Positions 54,443 to 64,000 of a DNA stretch of 64,000 nucleotides are shown in pieces. The stretch is from Stackebrandtia albiflava. Lineage in GTDB: Bacteria > Actinomycetota > Actinomycetes > Mycobacteriales > Micromonosporaceae. Position numbers and translations under genes: made by a program. Under the pieces are notes generated by a model. It had not been told where the DNA came from and did not search any database. It saw nothing but the letters and a program-made list of their open reading frames with translations. The DNA lies in NCBI RefSeq assembly GCF_007994225.1, contig NZ_VLLL01000008.1, forward strand, positions 22,699-86,698, given 5' to 3'. Position 1 is the first letter of the stretch, and every line of letters starts with the position of its first letter.

Positions 54443-57187
54443 TCAGCCGGTGTTCCGCATCCCCGCCGCGATCCCGTTGACAGTCGTCAGCAACGCCCGC
54501 GTCAACTGTGGATCGTCACCGGACTCGCGCCGCCGCCGCAGCAACGCGATCTGCAGATGGTGCAACGGAGCCAGGTAACGGTCCCGCACGTCCAGGGTGC
54601 GCCGCAGCTGCGGGTTGCCCGCCAACAGTTCCCGCTCACCGGTGAGCCGCAACACCTCCGACACCGTCAACGCGAACTCCGCGCGGATGACGTCGAACAA
54701 CCCGTGCAACCGCTTCGGCACCAACGCCTCGACGTACCGTGCCGCGATGTCCAGGTCGGTCTTGGCCAACGTCATCTCCACGTTGGACACGAACGTCCGG
54801 AAGAAGTGCCACTTGTCGTGCATCTCCGCCAACACCTCCGGCCCCGCCGACTCGCGCGCCGCCGCAAGGCCCGAACCGACACCGAACCAGCCCGGCACGA
54901 TCTGCCGCGACTGAGTCCAACCGAACACCCACGGAATCGCCCGCAACCCGTCCAGGCCCGCATCGGTGTCGGGGCGTTTCGCCGGACGCGAACCGATGTT
55001 CAACGCCCCCAACAACTCCGTCGGCGACACCGCCCAGAAGTACTCCGGCAGGCCCGGATCCTCCACCAACGCCCGGTACACGTCCCGCCCGGAACGCGCG
55101 ACCCGCCGCATCGTCCCGTACCACGCCTCCAACACCTCGGGGGAGTGCCGGGGCCGTGCGTGCAACAGCGTCGCCTTCAACACCGCCGCCACCGTCAACT
55201 CCAGGTTCTCCCTCGCCAACGCCGGCAACGTGTACTTGTCGGACAGCACCTCACCCTGCTCGGTCACCTTGATCGAACCGTCCAGAGTGCCCGACGGCTG
55301 CGCCAGGATCGCCTCGTGCGTCGGCCCGCCACCCCGCCCCACCGTGCCACCACGGCCGTGGAACAACCGCAACCGGACCCCGTGCTCCGCCGCGACGTCC
55401 CGCAACTCCCGCTGCGCCGCCTGGATCGACCACTGACTCGCCGCGATACCGGACTCCTTGTTGGAGTCCGAATAACCCAGCATGACCTCCTGCACGTTCC
55501 CGCGCGCCGCCACGATCCGCCGGTACGCGGGAATCCGCAGCAACGTGTCCAGCGTCTCCCGGCCCGCCTCCAACTCCGGGACACCCTCCAACAGCGGAAC
55601 GAAACCGATGTCGGCGCGCGGCGCCGCCGGATCCACCAGGCCCGCCTCCTTCGCCAACACCACCGCCGCCAACAGGTCGTCCGGTCCCTGCGTCATCGAC
55701 ACGATGTACGACTCCACGACCTGACCACCGAACCGGCGCTGCGCCCGCCCGATCGCGCCGAACACGTCCACCGTCCTACGAGCAGCGTCCGAAAGCGACA
55801 CGTCCCGGGGCGCCAACGGCCGCCGCGACTCCAGTTCCCCCGCCAACAACGCCAACCGCCGGTCACGCGACAACTCCCCGTACCGGGGCGAACCGTCACC
55901 CTCCACACGCAACCGGTCGTACAACTCCGCCAACGCCACGTGATGCGCCGCCGCGTGCTCCCGCACGTCCATCGTGGCCAGATGCAGACCGAACGCCGCG
56001 ACCGTGCGCATCGCGTCGGCGACCTGACCCACCGCCGACAACCCGCCCCGCGACTCCGTCAACGCGTCGTGAATCGCCGTCAAGTCCGCCAACAACTCAC
56101 CACCGTCGGCGTAATCACGGCCCGGCCGGTGCGGCGCACCCTCCGCGTGCCTTGCCCGCGTCGCCGCCAACTTCGCCTTCATGCACCGCGCCTTCAACCG
56201 GTACGGCTCCTCGGCGTTCACACGACGGAACCGTTCCGGCAGTTCGGGAAGCGCCGCCAGATCCGCCGCCAACCCGGCCATGAACGCCTCACCCGCCGGC
56301 CGCAGTCGCTGCGAGATCGACAACTCCGAGATCAACGCGTCCAACGCCCGCTCCGCCGCCCGGATCCCGTGCTCGTGCTGCAACGTCAACACCGTCGCCG
56401 TGACCTCCGGGGTCACGAACGGGTTCCCGTCACGGTCACCACCGATCCACGTCCCGAACCGCAACGGCGTGTCCGACGGCTCCGGCGACGCCCCCAACGA
56501 CTCCAGCGTCCGCGACAGGTCCGCCAACACACGCGGCGCGGCGTCCCCGTACAGATCCGTCAGGTAATACACGGCGTTACGCGCCTCGTCCGCCGGATCT
56601 GGACGCTCCACCCGGACCTCGTCGGTCTGCCACAACAGGTCGATCAACTCCGCCAACCGCGCGTCGGTCGCCGCCGAATCCGCGTCACCCGCCAACGCCC
56701 GCTCCGCGGCCTCCGCGTCCAGGATGTCCGCGACCTGCCGCAACTTCGTCAGGATCGACCGCCGCGCCGCCTCCGTCGGATGCGCCGTGAACACCGGCCG
56801 GATCGCCAACCGCGACGCCGCCCGCGCCACCGCGTCCGGACCGATCCCCTCCGCGCGGATCTCCGCCGCCGCCTCGTCCAACCAACCACCGCGCGTCGCG
56901 CGCCGCCGCCGCAGATCCCGCGCCCGGTGCACCTGCTCGGTGATGTTCGCCAGATGGAAGTACAGCGAGAACGCCCTCGCCAGGTTCATCGCCGTGGGAA
57001 TGTCCAGCCCGGCCAACCGGGCGGCCGCGGCGTCCTGATCGTGCCGGACGGCCCGCCGCACCTCCTCCACGAGCGCCAACAGCTCCGGGCTCTCCTGCCT
57101 GGACAGACCCTCGCCCAGCAGGGTCGTCAACCGCCGGATGTCGGCGCGCAGCTCGGTGTCGTCTTCGGTGATGGGTCGGGCGTCCAT
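54443..57187 (-). CDS. ppc: Phosphoenolpyruvate carboxylase
   Basis: 914 residues from ATG 57187 (CAGGAG 8 bases upstream). [12 protein letters not shown] has the catalytic His; [24 protein letters not shown] and the C-terminal GMRNTG (as in other bacterial enzymes) are present. It carboxylates PEP to oxaloacetate with bicarbonate to refill the TCA cycle. Cytosolic tetramer. Convergent with the preceding membrane-protein gene and divergent from the sulfurylase-like gene. Confidence 0.96.
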   Translation of the reverse strand: MDARPITEDDTELRADIRRLTTLLGEGLSRQESPELLALVEEVRRAVRHDQDAAAARLAGLDIPTAMNLARAFSLYFHLANITEQVHRARDLRRRRATRGGWLDEAAAEIRAEGIGPDAVARAASRLAIRPVFTAHPTEAARRSILTKLRQVADILDAEAAERALAGDADSAATDARLAELIDLLWQTDEVRVERPDPADEARNAVYYLTDLYGDAAPRVLADLSRTLESLGASPEPSDTPLRFGTWIGGDRDGNPFVTPEVTATVLTLQHEHGIRAAERALDALISELSISQRLRPAGEAFMAGLAADLAALPELPERFRRVNAEEPYRLKARCMKAKLAATRARHAEGAPHRPGRDYADGGELLADLTAIHDALTESRGGLSAVGQVADAMRTVAAFGLHLATMDVREHAAAHHVALAELYDRLRVEGDGSPRYGELSRDRRLALLAGELESRRPLAPRDVSLSDAARRTVDVFGAIGRAQRRFGGQVVESYIVSMTQGPDDLLAAVVLAKEAGLVDPAAPRADIGFVPLLEGVPELEAGRETLDTLLRIPAYRRIVAARGNVQEVMLGYSDSNKESGIAASQWSIQAAQRELRDVAAEHGVRLRLFHGRGGTVGRGGGPTHEAILAQPSGTLDGSIKVTEQGEVLSDKYTLPALARENLELTVAAVLKATLLHARPRHSPEVLEAWYGTMRRVARSGRDVYRALVEDPGLPEYFWAVSPTELLGALNIGSRPAKRPDTDAGLDGLRAIPWVFGWTQSRQIVPGWFGVGSGLAAARESAGPEVLAEMHDKWHFFRTFVSNVEMTLAKTDLDIAARYVEALVPKRLHGLFDVIRAEFALTVSEVLRLTGERELLAGNPQLRRTLDVRDRYLAPLHHLQIALLRRRRESGDDPQLTRALLTTVNGIAAGMRNTG

Positions 57188-57467
57188 GGCGTCACTCCTG
57201 ATCGGCGGCGGGGGTGATGCGGACGGCACTGTCCGAGCCGAAGCCTAGAGGATCCGCCGCCGCCGAGGGCCTGTCGGGTGACCTTCGTCGCACTCTGCGA
57301 CACGGCCCGCCCGGCCCACACCACCGGTGACGAGGCCTTCACCGAGACACTGGCGGGGCGAAACGGGCGAAACGGTGTGACGGACACGACCCACCGGATT
57401 GGCCAACCGCCGCCGCGCCTGCGAAACTGGGGAACGCGAGTCATGGCATGGAAGGGGAGTGGCGTTG

Positions 57468-58997
57468 GTGTCCGACTGGGTCCTGCCGGATGAGGTGCTC
57501 GCCGACGCACCGACATACACCCCACGGCCGCACGAACTGGCCGACCTCGAACTCCTGCTCTCGGGCGCCTACACGCCACTGAGCCGGTTCATGAGCACCG
57601 CCGAGGTCGAGTCCGTCGCCACCCGCGGCGCACTACCCGACGGCACACCCTGGCCGACACCGGTCACCCTGGAGATCCCCGAACGGCTCGCCGAGGTGCT
57701 GAACTCCTCGACACCCCGGCACCGCGTCCTGGTACTGACCGACCCCGAGGGCGCCCCCGTCGCCGCGGTCGACGCCGTCGAGACCACCCCCGGCGCACGC
57801 GGCGCCGTCCAGGTCGCCGGGCCGGTCCGCCGGATCGGGGAGGTACTGCACGGCCCGTTCCGCCGCCTCCGCGCCGGCCCCGCCCAGACCCGCAAGACCC
57901 TCACCACCAAGCGCGTCCTCGGAGTCATCGCCGACCGGCCACTGCACCGGCCGCAACTGGCCGAGATCCACCGCGCGGCACACACCCTCAACTCACACGT
58001 GCTGATCCTCGTCCCGGTCGCCGGCCTCGGCCCCGACGGGCTGCCACCGGCCGCACTCGTGCGCAGCGTCCTGGCCGCCCGGGACCGGCTCCCCACCGCC
58101 ACCATCGTCGCCGTCCCGCTGTCCCACCGGGGCGACGAGGTCCGGGACGGACTGCTCACCGCCCGCGTCGCCGCCGCCTACGGCGCGACACACCTGCTGT
58201 CGATGGGACGGTCCTTCGCGGGCGGCTCCGGAATCCGCATCGTCCTGCCCCGGCAACTGTGCTACGACGTGCGGGACGGCCAGTGGCGGGCCGTCGACGA
58301 GGTCGAGCCGCCGTTCCGCCGGCAGGCCATGACCACCGACGAGATCTACGACATGCTCGACCGGGGCTTCGGCCTACCCGACTGGCACACCCCGCCCGCC
58401 GTCGCCGCCGAACTGGCCCGCGCCAGGCCACCCCGCCGCAAACGCGGCGTCGTCGTGTTCCTCACCGGACTGTCCGGATCGGGCAAGTCCACGATCGCGC
58501 GCGGCCTCTACGACACCATCCTGGAGTCCGGCGAACGCACCGTGTCCCTCTTCGACGGTGACGTGGTACGGCGCATGCTGTCGTCCGGGCTCGGCTACTC
58601 CGCCGAGGACCGGGCACGCAACATCAACCGGATCGGATTCGTCGCCGCCGAGGTCGCCCACCACCACGGCGTGGCGATCTGCTGCCCCATCGCGCCGTTC
58701 GCCCGGGGACGCGCCCAGGCCCGCCGGATGGCCGCCGAAGCCGGCGCCGACTTCGTACTCGTGCACGTCGCGACGCCCCTGGAGGTGTGCGAGGAACGCG
58801 ACCGCAAGGGCCTGTACGCCAAGGCCCGCGCCGGACAGATCAGCGACTTCACCGGCGTGTCGTCACCGTACGAACCGCCCACCGACGCCGAACTCGTCGT
58901 CGACACCACCGAGATGACCGTCGAGGACGCGGTGGGCGAGGTACTGACCTACCTCACCGACGGCGGCTGGCTGGAGAAGACCGGCCTGGGCGTCTGA
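57468..58997 (+). CDS. Fusion of an ATP-sulfurylase-like domain and APS kinase
   Basis: 509 residues from GTG 57468. Residues 1-305 have the ATP-sulfurylase fold (LSGAYTPLSRFMS, PVTLEIPE, THLLSMGRSFAGG). Its active-site motifs are altered: IADRPLHRPQ stands where QTRNPxHRxH is expected, and GRSFAG where GRDHAG is expected. Residues about 325-509 are an intact APS kinase: GLSGSGKST, FDGDVVRRMLSSGLGYS, NIARIGFVA-like NRIGFVAAEV, GLYAKARAG. Expected activity: APS to PAPS; sulfurylase activity is doubtful. No cysD/cysN adjacent. Confidence 0.85.
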   Translation: MSDWVLPDEVLADAPTYTPRPHELADLELLLSGAYTPLSRFMSTAEVESVATRGALPDGTPWPTPVTLEIPERLAEVLNSSTPRHRVLVLTDPEGAPVAAVDAVETTPGARGAVQVAGPVRRIGEVLHGPFRRLRAGPAQTRKTLTTKRVLGVIADRPLHRPQLAEIHRAAHTLNSHVLILVPVAGLGPDGLPPAALVRSVLAARDRLPTATIVAVPLSHRGDEVRDGLLTARVAAAYGATHLLSMGRSFAGGSGIRIVLPRQLCYDVRDGQWRAVDEVEPPFRRQAMTTDEIYDMLDRGFGLPDWHTPPAVAAELARARPPRRKRGVVVFLTGLSGSGKSTIARGLYDTILESGERTVSLFDGDVVRRMLSSGLGYSAEDRARNINRIGFVAAEVAHHHGVAICCPIAPFARGRAQARRMAAEAGADFVLVHVATPLEVCEERDRKGLYAKARAGQISDFTGVSSPYEPPTDAELVVDTTEMTVEDAVGEVLTYLTDGGWLEKTGLGV

Positions 58998-59010
58998 CCG
59001 GGGAGGCGAA

Positions 59011-59508
59011 ATGGGCGGGAGATCCTTCGACTACTCACTCGACTACGAATCCCTCGACCTGCGCGCCCACCCGGAGCTGTACCGGGTCGGCAGAGGCGAA
59101 CAGGGCGTGCTGCTCGTGCAGCCGTACAAATCGGAACTCCTGCCGCTTTGGCGATTCGCGACCCCCGAAGCCGCCGACCGGAGCAGTCGCGCCCTCCTCG
59201 CCGCGTTCCGGCGATATCTGGCCGACGGCGACTTCGTCGGCGCCGACATGGCCCGCAAGTACCTTCAGATGGGATATACCCGGGCACGTCGCTACGCCGC
59301 TCACCGGGGCGGTCGGATCTACGAGGGGCCGGTACCCGAGGAGGCAAGGGGACGCAGCGGCGCCCACGGCAGGCCGCGCCGCCCGCGCGCCCCCGAAGAC
59401 CGGGTGAAGGCCGAGTCCGCGCGGATATTTTACCGTGCGTGGCAGGAGGCGGCCGCAGACCCGGCGTACCGCCGAGCCCGCAAGGCGCATCGCGACCGAT
59501 ACGGCTGA
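59011..59508 (+). CDS. DUF4385-like protein
   Basis: 165 residues. FDYSLDYESLDLRAHPELYRVGRGEQGVLLVQPYKSELLP, RFATPEAADRSSRALL and DFVGADMARKYLQMGYTRARRY agree with DUF4385. No signal or membrane segment. Starts 11 bases after the kinase gene, so probably co-transcribed. Unknown function; the array of CRISPR repeats begins 25 bases after the stop. Confidence 0.85.
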   Translation: MGGRSFDYSLDYESLDLRAHPELYRVGRGEQGVLLVQPYKSELLPLWRFATPEAADRSSRALLAAFRRYLADGDFVGADMARKYLQMGYTRARRYAAHRGGRIYEGPVPEEARGRSGAHGRPRRPRAPEDRVKAESARIFYRAWQEAAADPAYRRARKAHRDRYG

Positions 59509-59532
59509 CGCCCACGGGGGCTTTCCCCACCG

Positions 59533-61576
59533 CAGCCATCCCCGCATGCGCGGAGAGCAGGGAGTACGAATCAATGACTATTCCGGGGTCACCGGAACAT
59601 CCCCGCGTGCGCGGGGAGCAGGATAGTCCTCACCACGCGCTATCAGCGTGGCGTGGAACATCCCCGCGTGCGCGGGGAGCAGTGGCCACCGATTCCTCGG
59701 TGGTGGCGGTTCGAGGAACATCCCCGCGTGCGCGGGGAGCAGCCGTATCGACCACAACTCCCCATGACCTGGTCTGGAACATCCCCGCGTGCGCGGGGAG
59801 CAGGCGGCCAGGGTCTCGGTGACGCCGTCGGCGCGAGGAACATCCCCGCGTGCGCGGGGAGCAGCGGAAGCCGAAGCGGGACAAGGGCGAGAAGTGGGGA
59901 ACATCCCCGCGTGCGCGGGGAGCAGAGGTTATTCCCCGTGATGATCCACAGCCGGTCGGGAACATCCCCGCGTGCGCGGGGAGCAGTTCTCACCAAAACG
60001 ACGGAGCACCATTACCGGAGGAACATCCCCGCGTGCGTGGGGAGCAGCACCAATGTCAGCGACCGCCGCCGCCCGCGACTGGAACATCCCCGCGTGCGCG
60101 GGGAGCAGCACGCCGAGTTGGCGAGGCGGGTGAGGGTGCGGGGAACATCCCCGCGTGCGCGGGGAGCAGACCCTCTCCCTGATCGGTGCCGACACTCGCC
60201 CAGGAACATCCCCGCGTGCGCGGGGAGCAGCTACCTATCAAACGCCTCTACGAATAGAGAGAAGGAACATCCCCGCGTGCGCGGGGAGCAGGTTCGCCTC
60301 ACGCGATCGCCCAGGCGGACTTGCGGAACATCCCCGCGTGCGCGGGGAGCAGATTCCCGTTTCCAGCTCGGACAACTTACCGAACGGAACATCCCCGCGT
60401 GCGCGGGGAGCAGAGCATGGAATCCAACGCGCGTCTTACCGATGGGGGAACATCCCCGCGTGCGCGGGGAGCAGAGGTCGGTCAGGGCCGCGTCGATCCC
60501 CGACACCGGAACATCCCCGCGTGCGCGGGGAGCAGATTACTGAACTGACGCCGGTCTGTGACAACCCAGGAACATCCCCGCGTGCGCGGGGAGCAGGAAA
60601 AATGTACGGCAGGCCGCGACCGACGTCGCGGAACATCCCCGCGTGCGCGGGGAGCAGGTGGTGCGCTACGAGACGTTGTACCGCGTCCGCAGGAACATCC
60701 CCGCGTGCGCGGGGAGCAGAGCATGCACACGCTCGCAAACTCGCTTTGATCCGGAACATCCCCGCGTGCGCGGGGAGCAGAACGTCTCGATTCACTTCCG
60801 ACCCTCCTTTTCGGGAACATCCCCGCGTGCGCGGGGAGCAGCGGCCATCAGTTCACGCAGCGCCGCGTAGATGGTGGAACATCCCCGCGTGCGCGGGGAG
60901 CAGTTCGCGGGCGGCCCGGTCCCCGCACACGGTGAGGGAACATCCCCGCGTGCGCGGGGAGCAGCGTTCCACTGTCGTTGACATGGACGGGTTCGCCGGG
61001 AACATCCCGGCGTGCGCGGGGAGCAGACCGCGACCGGTCACCGGAGTCGGTGAACCCCAGGAACATCCCCGCGTGCGCGGGGAGCAGTCGGGGGTGGGTG
61101 CGTTCATCGCGGGTTTGCTCCGGAACATCCCCGCGTGCGCGGGGAGCAGCCGGTACGGGCTCGGACCAAAAGGCCGGCCTTTGGAACATCCCCGCGTGCG
61201 CGGGGAGCAGCCGGAGGTGTCCGGCGGAGGCAGGGGAGGCTTCGGAACATCCCCGCGTGCGCGGGGAGCAGCGTTGCCATTTCGGCGGTTCCTTTCGATG
61301 TCGAGGAACATCCCCGCGTGCGCGGGGAGCAGCTTCGCACGGACCTTTTTCGCTCCGACCGGCTGGGAACATCCCCGCGTGCGCGGGGAGCAGAGTGACG
61401 GTGGCTGAACCGACGACGGCGCGCAGGGAACATCCCCGCGTGCGCGGGGAGCAGCGATCCTGTGTGTACATCGTTACTTCGACCTGAGGAACATCCCCGC
61501 GTGCGCGGGGAGCAGCTTGAGCATCTGGAAATCCACCATCGCCGGGGGGGAACATCCCCGCGTGCGCGGGGAGCAG
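59533..61576 (-). CRISPR. CRISPR array 1, type I-E-like, 34 repeats
   Basis: 28-bp repeats (plus strand begins GGAACATCCCCGCG, ends TGCGCGGGGAGCAG) with 32-34 bp spacers. Starts run from 59533 to 61549. The repeat is palindromic at CCCCGCG/CGCGGGG. The copy at 59533 is clearly degenerate, as expected for the distal end, and the sequence beyond 61576 is AT-richer. The minus-strand repeat (CTGCTCCCCGCG ... GGGGATGTTCC) has the usual type I-E orientation, so the array is read leftward with the leader to the right. Variants occur at 60037 (C to T) and 61009 (C to G). No cas gene in the window. Confidence 0.97.
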
Positions 61577-61680
61577 ACTCGGTGACCTGGGAGTCTACCG
61601 GCCGGTAACCGGATTTTTCACCAAGATCATTTAGTCGTGCCTTTCGGCGGGATCCTTTGTTCGCTCATGGGAAGTGTACG
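61577..61680 (-). promoter_or_regulatory. Probable CRISPR leader
   Basis: Immediately right of the last, consensus repeat is sequence with A/T-rich patches (GGATTTTTCACCAAGATCA), unlike the GC-rich surroundings. On the minus strand this lies upstream of the first repeat, where a leader with promoter and integration signals should be. The upstream region of the next gene continues to 61826 without other features. Confidence 0.55.
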
Positions 61681-61826
61681 CAGTCACGCTGTCGGCTCCG
61701 CCACCGGAAGCGAAACCACACCGCCGGATCGCGACCCGTCGGGACGGCGGTCCACTGTGCGCGTCCTCTATGGGCCGAATATGTGAATGCGGAGGAACAT
61801 GACCATATGACCTGAGGAGGACCGAT

Positions 61827-62654
61827 ATGCCCAGACCGCACCGACTCGCCGCCCGGCTCTGCGCCGCCGCCCTCATGCTCGGCGCCTTGCTCGTCCCACA
61901 GACGGCGACGGCAGCCACCACCACGACCGCCTGCCCCGGGATCTTCGCCCACGGCGGCTATCCGACCGGTCCACAGGCATGGGAACGCGACCGGATCAGG
62001 CAGCCCAACAATCCCGCAGCCCTTCGCGACTACCGTTCCATGGGTGCGGTCGGAGTAGAGGCCGATCTGCAGCTCACCCGCGACGGAACCAAGGCCGTCA
62101 TGTGGCACAACGACACCACCACCGCGCTCACCGGATCCGGTGCCCACGTCAACACCCTGTGGTGGAACACCGGCTGGGACCGGCTCAACGGCCGCACCAT
62201 CGAAGTCGGTCCGTATCGAGGCGAGCGGGTCTACACGCTGCGGCAGTATCTCGACGCCGTTCACGGCCTGGACATGGTGCCGCTCATCGAGATCCGCAGC
62301 CCCGCGCGTCAATCCCTTCTGCACAGCGACTCGACGATCCGAAACCGTGCCTGGGCGGAGGTCCTCGATCCGATCAGCGAGCGGATCGACCGTCAGGAGA
62401 TCATGCTGTACACCCACAACGACGCCATCCGGCCAGAGCTGTTGGCACGCGCCCAAGCGGCCGGACTCGGGCACGTGGTCTCCTACGGATCGCATCGCCC
62501 GGTGTGGCCGGACACGGTTCCATGGGAGGAACCGCCACCCTCCGCGACGGGCAACCACCCCGCCTGGCAGGCCGCGCTCGACAAGGCGCCGCGCCGCATG
62601 GCGACCAGTTGGCCCGCCCAGATGCGGGACTGGATGAAAGGCAGATGCGGCTGA
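61827..62654 (+). CDS. Secreted glycerophosphodiester phosphodiesterase-like protein
   Basis: 275 residues. Signal peptide (MPRPHRLAARLCAAALMLGA, then LLVPQTATAA). The GDPD-like pattern AHGGYP...QPNNPAALRDYRSMGAVGVEADLQLTRDGTKAVMWHND follows, with metal/catalytic Glu, Asp and His (about 78, 80, 94) visible. The usual HRG is HGG here (the Arg is missing), so activity could be altered. It would act outside the cell on glycerophosphodiesters. AGGAGG lies 8 bases before ATG 61827. It separates the two CRISPR arrays. Confidence 0.82.
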   Translation: MPRPHRLAARLCAAALMLGALLVPQTATAATTTTACPGIFAHGGYPTGPQAWERDRIRQPNNPAALRDYRSMGAVGVEADLQLTRDGTKAVMWHNDTTTALTGSGAHVNTLWWNTGWDRLNGRTIEVGPYRGERVYTLRQYLDAVHGLDMVPLIEIRSPARQSLLHSDSTIRNRAWAEVLDPISERIDRQEIMLYTHNDAIRPELLARAQAAGLGHVVSYGSHRPVWPDTVPWEEPPPSATGNHPAWQAALDKAPRRMATSWPAQMRDWMKGRCG

Positions 62655-62777
62655 CCTGCGTCGTCACCGCCTAGCGGGGAAATGCCTGGTTTGACCGCCC
62701 GCGTCCGGAGGGTAACCAGCCGTCGAGCACGTATGCAGGTTGCCCACCGTCGGTGGGTGTGTCCGAGAGCGGTGGCC

Positions 62778-63038
62778 ATGAACAAGTTGCTGTACCGACC
62801 GATAGGGCTGGGGCTCGGTGTGCTCGGGGGTTGGCTCGCCGGTGAGGTCGTGAAGCGGGTGTGGGGTGCGATGTCACACGGTGACGACACCCCGGACGCG
62901 CTGGACGAGGACCGCACCTGGCGCGAGATCCTGGCCGCGGCCGCGATTCAGGGGGCGGTCTTCGCGACGATCAAGGCGCTCGTCGACCGCAGCGGAGCCA
63001 CCGCGATCCGCCGCATCACCGGTAGCTGGCCCGGCTGA
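62778..63038 (+). CDS. DUF4235-type small membrane protein
   Basis: 86 residues from ATG 62778. LLYRPIGLGLGVLGGWLAGE, a short hydrophobic helix, is followed by KRVWGAMSHGDDTPDALDED and a second helix AAAAIQGAVFATIKALVDRSGA, the DUF4235 layout. Longer upstream starts have no ribosome site. Function unknown. A strong hairpin follows. Confidence 0.8.
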   Translation: MNKLLYRPIGLGLGVLGGWLAGEVVKRVWGAMSHGDDTPDALDEDRTWREILAAAAIQGAVFATIKALVDRSGATAIRRITGSWPG

Positions 63039-63095
63039 CGCGAACGCGTCACCGCCGCGGGCCGGCGAGTCCGTCTTGCGGTCGGGTGACGATGC

Positions 63096-63124
63096 GGTCC
63101 TCCACCGCACGGAGGTGGAGGACC
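63096..63124 (+). terminator. Hairpin after the DUF4235 gene
   Basis: GGTCCTCCACC (63096-63106) and GGTGGAGGACC (63114-63124) form a perfect 11-bp stem with a 7-base loop. Confidence 0.7.
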
Positions 63125-63164
63125 GGAACCGCGCCCAGTTGTCGGGGCGGGGCAGCATGGCGGC

Positions 63165-63650
63165 ATGACCGGCGCCCTGTGGGATGAGGTGGGCGACCTG
63201 TGGCACGCCGACGTGCTCGGAACCCTCCCGGACGTGCGCATCGACGACGTGTCGCTGGACGAATGGCAGGAACTTCTCGACCTGTTCGCGGAACGGAGGT
63301 GGCGGCGGGAGTATCGGGAGTCCGGACGACTGCTTCCGTCACCGTCCGCCGCGTGGGCACTGGCGGGACCCGAAGGCGTCGAGGCACCCGAACTGCGGGT
63401 GTGGCCGGCGGACGACGTACTGGTGGTCGTCCGATTCCGTCGCGAGGACCGCATCGACCTCGACGTGGACCTCCGGGAACTGCGCGATCGGCGGCGCTTT
63501 TCAACCCTCTGTGGATTCATCCGTGATGTCGGGCGTCTTCTCGATCGGCCGGTGTCGCTGTACCCCGAAGGTGCCAACGGCGAACCGGTCATCGGTTACA
63601 CCCCCGAAGCCGACGACGTCATCCGCCTGACCCCGCCGTCCGGGGAGTGA
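63165..63650 (+). CDS. Hypothetical protein
   Basis: 161 residues, acidic, with no signal peptide or membrane helix. WDEVGDLWHADVLGTLPDVR and the basic middle (AERRWRREYRES) are followed by beta-rich segments (RVWPADDVLVVVRFRREDRI) and a C-terminal helix. No family recognised. It lies just before the second CRISPR array; no evidence ties it to CRISPR function. Confidence 0.65.
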   Translation: MTGALWDEVGDLWHADVLGTLPDVRIDDVSLDEWQELLDLFAERRWRREYRESGRLLPSPSAAWALAGPEGVEAPELRVWPADDVLVVVRFRREDRIDLDVDLRELRDRRRFSTLCGFIRDVGRLLDRPVSLYPEGANGEPVIGYTPEADDVIRLTPPSGE

Positions 63651-63661
63651 CGGGGCAACCG

Positions 63662-64000
63662 GTCCCATCCCCGCGTGGGCGGGGAGCAGCGAGGCGATCG
63701 CAATCCGGGCGAGTGGATCTCGGGACCATTCCCGCGTGCGCGGGGGGGCAGCGGATCCGCAGGCTGTACGCCCGCCACGCCCATGGACCATCCCCGCGTA
63801 GGCAGGGAGCAGATTCGAGGCGACCTATTCGCTATCGCGTATCGAGGACCATCCCCGCGTGTGCGGGGAGCAGCGGACTCGGGCACGTGTGGGCTCGACC
63901 TTGCCCGGACCATCCCTGCGTGTGCGGGGAGCAGACCAGCGGGTGTGCCTTGCTGGGGATCAGGTTGGGACCATCCCCGCGTGTGCGGGGAGCAGCCTGC
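63662..64000 (-). CRISPR. CRISPR array 2, type I-E-like, at least 6 repeats (runs off the window)
   Basis: Repeats start at 63662, 63723, 63785, 63846, 63907 and 63968. The consensus begins GGACCATCCCCGCGTG and ends GCGGGGAGCAG, differing from array 1 at position 4 and near position 16. The three leftmost copies carry several changes; the copy at 63723 is 29 bp long. Degeneracy at the left end suggests that the leader lies to the right, beyond the window, so the array is probably read leftward like array 1. The rest lies outside. Confidence 0.93.

Noticed and set aside
54557..57217. 886-codon plus-strand frame
   Set aside because: Antisense to ppc; Arg/Gln/His-rich translation with no domain.
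59653..61408. Long frames with periodic NIPACAGS and EHPRVRGEQ motifs
   Set aside because: The periodicity is the CRISPR repeat read in three frames, not protein repeats.
61577..61620. An extra degenerate CRISPR repeat right of array 1
   Set aside because: No 28-bp match can be found after the last consensus copy; the sequence fits a leader better.

Overview
The window is very GC-rich chromosomal DNA from a mycothiol-producing actinobacterium. It carries mshA, senX3-regX3, the futalosine menaquinone enzyme MqnE, ectABCD, a YbaB-like/secreted-protein neighbourhood like those near type VII secretion loci, and several leaderless starts. A member of Glycomycetaceae (Stackebrandtia/Glycomyces type) would fit, but that is a guess from gene content.

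Layout. 1-10.4 kb: a sugar-binding lipoprotein gene cut by the left edge and apparently frameshifted, an epoxide-hydrolase-like enzyme, acetyl-CoA synthetase, a degenerate Fic-like protein, a secreted/membrane gene pair facing a lipoprotein/YbaB-like pair, and a small operon led by mqnE. 10.7-18 kb: an NlpC/P60 cell-wall hydrolase, a zinc-ribbon protein built from long Pro-rich repeats, and a NatAB-like ABC exporter. 18.2-21.4 kb: regX3-senX3 with a PHO-box-like promoter, an orphan Cys-rich peptide and gpmA. 21.7-26.4 kb: an MFS transporter whose frame runs on through a six-gene opposite-strand operon. That operon encodes MauE-like and MauD-like maturation proteins and a Tat-type exported 12-Cys protein fused to two peptidoglycan-binding domains. 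26.8-31 kb: a complete selenocysteine insertion set (selD, tRNA-Sec, selA, selB). 31-42 kb: a second MFS transporter, a sugar-lactone oxidase with a divergent TetR regulator, an SDR, mshA-ybjN and ectABCD. 42-59.5 kb: mazG, a SurA-like lipoprotein, mfd, a YdjM-like protein, several lipoproteins, ppc and an ATP-sulfurylase-like/APS-kinase fusion. 59.5-64 kb: two type I-E-like CRISPR arrays (34 repeats, and at least 6 running off the right edge) separated by a GDPD-like gene and two small genes. No cas gene lies inside the window.

The most unusual features are (i) six intergenic inverted-repeat elements in three arm subfamilies, each within about 40 bp of a stop codon, and (ii) the Mau-like Cys-rich/peptidoglycan-binding operon. 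Most long open frames antisense to acs, selA/selB, mfd and ppc, and the frames crossing the CRISPR array, are GC-driven artefacts and are omitted.
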